7,871 nucleotides of DNA from Bacteroidales bacterium (GTDB taxonomy: Bacteria; Bacteroidota; Bacteroidia; Bacteroidales; UBA1402). Shown here one piece after another: positions 6,155-7,871 of the stretch. The notes below the pieces were generated by a model. The model was not told the DNA's origin. It saw nothing but the letters and a program-made list of their open reading frames with translations, and searched no databases. Positions within the stretch are counted from its first letter, which is position 1. Every line of letters starts with the position of its first letter. The stretch spans positions 307 to 8,177 of the forward strand of contig DOBD01000094.1 in NCBI GenBank assembly GCA_003506275.1. Direction: 5' to 3'. A program made the translations under genes and the position numbers.

Positions 6155-6547
6155 ATGACTCACACTAAACACGAAGGCTACCCGGTTACCCCTTACGAGA
6201 AACCTGTAAAACGGTATTGCCAAACCCTTGACCTCAAGGACGATCCCGCCCTCATTGACGAATACGTGCGCCGCCACAGCCAAGCCCAGGCCTGGCCGGA
6301 AATCAGGGCCGGCATCAGAGAAGTCGGCATTTTGGAAATGGAGCTCTACATCCTGGGCACCCGCCTGTTTATGATTGTGGAAACGCCCCTGGACTTTGAA
6401 TGGGAGGCCGCCATGAAAAAGCTGGCCACCCTTCCCAGGCAAGCCGAATGGGAAGACTACATGGCGATGTTTCAATTAGCAAAACCAGGAGCCTCTTCGG
6501 CAGAAAAATGGCAGTTGATGGATCGGATATTCTACCTATATCCTTGA
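6155..6547 (+). CDS. L-rhamnose mutarotase family protein (RhaM/DUF718-like)
   Basis: This 130-residue cytoplasmic protein fits the L-rhamnose mutarotase family, which interconverts the alpha and beta anomers of rhamnose. Visible family features are KRYCQTLDLKDDPALIDEY (19-37), YVRRHSQAQAWPEI (37-50, with Tyr37, His41 and Trp47 aligning to the Tyr/His/Trp of the E. coli RhaM segment YQRRHNPIWPEL), GIREVGILEMELYILGTRLFMIVE, then ATLPRQAEWE and a closing IFYLYP. It is about 25 residues longer than E. coli RhaM, partly from an N-terminal extension (1-18). ATG at 6155 is preferred over a TTG at 6116. No rhamnose or fucose catabolic genes are in view, so the actual sugar is uncertain. It converges with feoB, stops 7 nt apart. 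Confidence 0.85.
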   Translation: MTHTKHEGYPVTPYEKPVKRYCQTLDLKDDPALIDEYVRRHSQAQAWPEIRAGIREVGILEMELYILGTRLFMIVETPLDFEWEAAMKKLATLPRQAEWEDYMAMFQLAKPGASSAEKWQLMDRIFYLYP

Positions 6548-6554
6548 AGCACGG

Positions 6555-7871
6555 CTACAGGAACAATAGCACAACCCTGTACGTGAGGAAGGCCATGACC
6601 CAGGCCACAGCCACGGTGTACACCACCTCGAACAAAGCCCAGCGCCAGGAGCCCGTCTCGTGCCTGATGGCCGTGATGGTCGCGATACAGGGGAAATACA
6701 GTAACACAAAGACCATAAGGGCCAAGGCCACGGCCGGATTGAATACAGGTCGACCATCCGCATACGTGTCGGCCTTCAACCGATCGGGCAAGGTCGTTTC
6801 GTCTCCCTCTGCCGTGTACAACACTGATAGCGTGCTGACTACGATTTCTTTGGCAGCCACACCGGAAAACAGGGATACCCCAATTTTCCAATCAAAACCC
6901 AAGGGCTTGATAACGGGCTCCACTGCACGCCCCAGGTGCCCAATAAAGGATTGTTCCTGCTGAAGCCTATGGTTTTCCGGTGTAGGATCGGCATCATAGG
7001 CTGCGTTTCTGGGGAAATACCCCAACAACCAAATCACGACAGAGGCCAACAAAATGACGGAACCCATTTTCTTAAGGTACTGAAAGCCCTTTTCCCACAT
7101 ATGTCTGAGCACCGAGCGCATCGTTGGCACACGATAAGGCGGCAACTCCATCACAAAGGGCATATCTTCCTTCTTGAAGAAAAAGCGTTTGAACAACCTG
7201 GCCAACAGAATGGCCATGATGATACCCATCAAATATAGCCCAAATAGCACCAGGCCTGCGTGATCCGGGAAAAAAGCACCAGCCAGCAACAGGTAGACCG
7301 GCAGCCTGGCGCTACACGACATCAAGGGTGTAACCAGGATGGTCAAGAAGCGGCTATTGCGGCTCTCTATGGTTCGGGCTGCCATAATGGCGGGCACGCT
7401 ACAACCGAAACCCATGATGAGCGGTATGAACGACTTGCCGTGCAAGCCCATTTTGTGCATCAATTTATCCATGATAAAGGCTGCCCTGGCCATATAGCCT
7501 GTGTCTTCCATCAAGGAGATAAAAAAGAAAAGGATGAGAATGTTGGGTAAGAAAACGATGACACCTCCCACTCCACCGATGATGCCATCGATCAGCAGAT
7601 CCTTGAACGGACCCGGTGTCATTTGTTGACTGACCAAAGTGGAAAGAGCTGTCACGCCGGCTTCTATCCAGGCCATCGGGTAAGCACCCACCACAAAGGT
7701 CGCTTCAAACATGACAAACATAAACAGGAGAAATACCGGATAACCCAGGTATTTGTTCAACACCAGGGCATCGATTTTTCGGCTACGACGGGGCTTGTCC
7801 GTCTTTCGACGCACATAGGTTTCGGCCAAGGCTCCGGCAATATACCCGTATTTAGCATTTGTGATGGCGGC
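6555..7871 (-). CDS. feoB: Ferrous iron transporter FeoB, C-terminal part (partial)
   Basis: This is the inner-membrane Fe(II) transporter; the visible 438 residues are the membrane half. The frame is open to the window edge, where it reads NAKYGYIAGALAETYVRRK, the typical junction after the G-domain. The FeoB segment KYLGYPVFLLFMFVMFEATF follows. Gate 1 contains GYMARAAFIMDKLMHKMGLHG and two conserved cysteines, in GFGCSVPA (about visible residue 157) and PLMSCSARLPVY (about 186). Gate 2 includes FSGVAAKEIVVSTLSVLY (about 335-352). The C-terminus is hydrophobic and ends in TAG at 6557-6555. The GTPase domain, and any FeoA domain or feoA gene, lie beyond the right edge. A TTG at 7829-7827 is internal (Leu), not a start. 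The gene looks intact as far as it can be seen. Confidence 0.97.
   Translation of the reverse strand, partial: AAITNAKYGYIAGALAETYVRRKTDKPRRSRKIDALVLNKYLGYPVFLLFMFVMFEATFVVGAYPMAWIEAGVTALSTLVSQQMTPGPFKDLLIDGIIGGVGGVIVFLPNILILFFFISLMEDTGYMARAAFIMDKLMHKMGLHGKSFIPLIMGFGCSVPAIMAARTIESRNSRFLTILVTPLMSCSARLPVYLLLAGAFFPDHAGLVLFGLYLMGIIMAILLARLFKRFFFKKEDMPFVMELPPYRVPTMRSVLRHMWEKGFQYLKKMGSVILLASVVIWLLGYFPRNAAYDADPTPENHRLQQEQSFIGHLGRAVEPVIKPLGFDWKIGVSLFSGVAAKEIVVSTLSVLYTAEGDETTLPDRLKADTYADGRPVFNPAVALALMVFVLLYFPCIATITAIRHETGSWRWALFEVVYTVAVAWVMAFLTYRVVLLFL

Noticed and set aside
7827..7829. TTG as start of a 424-residue FeoB
   Set aside because: The frame continues upstream to the edge with FeoB-like sequence (NAKYGYIAGA), so this is an internal leucine of a partial gene.

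Overview
The window looks like chromosomal DNA from a Bacteroidota bacterium, probably of the order Bacteroidales. Four things point that way. Several promoters fit the Bacteroidota pattern (TTTG, about 20 nt, TAnnTTTG). Two proteins end in type IX secretion (T9SS) sorting-domain sequence. There is a SusC/RagA-type TonB-dependent receptor plug. A PadR regulator sits directly upstream of a PspC-domain membrane protein. A closer taxon cannot be named from the sequence alone. No phage, insertion sequence, CRISPR array, tRNA or rRNA was seen.

Layout, left to right. Positions 1-39 hold the first 13 codons of a leftward gene with a near-consensus promoter at 78-109. Upstream of it lies the probable terminator (124-161) of a leftward padR-pspC unit. 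In that unit pspC (280-1365) is intact, but padR (1397-1720) has an in-frame TAA at codon 65. The padR promoter (1738-1768) overlaps a long inverted repeat that may be an operator. Next come a secreted endonuclease I with a T9SS tail (1842-3476) and a short chimeric ORF (3526-4383). The chimera joins the N-terminal third of a TonB-dependent receptor to the last ~40 residues of a T9SS sorting domain. Divergent from it is a secreted endonuclease/exonuclease/phosphatase-family protein (4477-5529). This converges, 1 nt apart, on thiol peroxidase tpx (5531-6034). Divergent from tpx is an L-rhamnose mutarotase-family gene (6155-6547). It converges, 7 nt apart, on the C-terminal half of feoB, the ferrous iron transporter, which runs off the right edge.

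The window is mostly housekeeping and envelope genes: envelope stress (PadR/PspC), secreted nucleic-acid or phosphoester hydrolysis (two nucleases near a receptor remnant), peroxide defence, sugar anomer interconversion and Fe(II) uptake. I see no new multi-gene system. The two unusual items are lesions or assembly artefacts that deserve checking: the receptor/T9SS chimera, whose joint falls on a motif (VYNLLG) plausible in both parents, and the interrupted padR.
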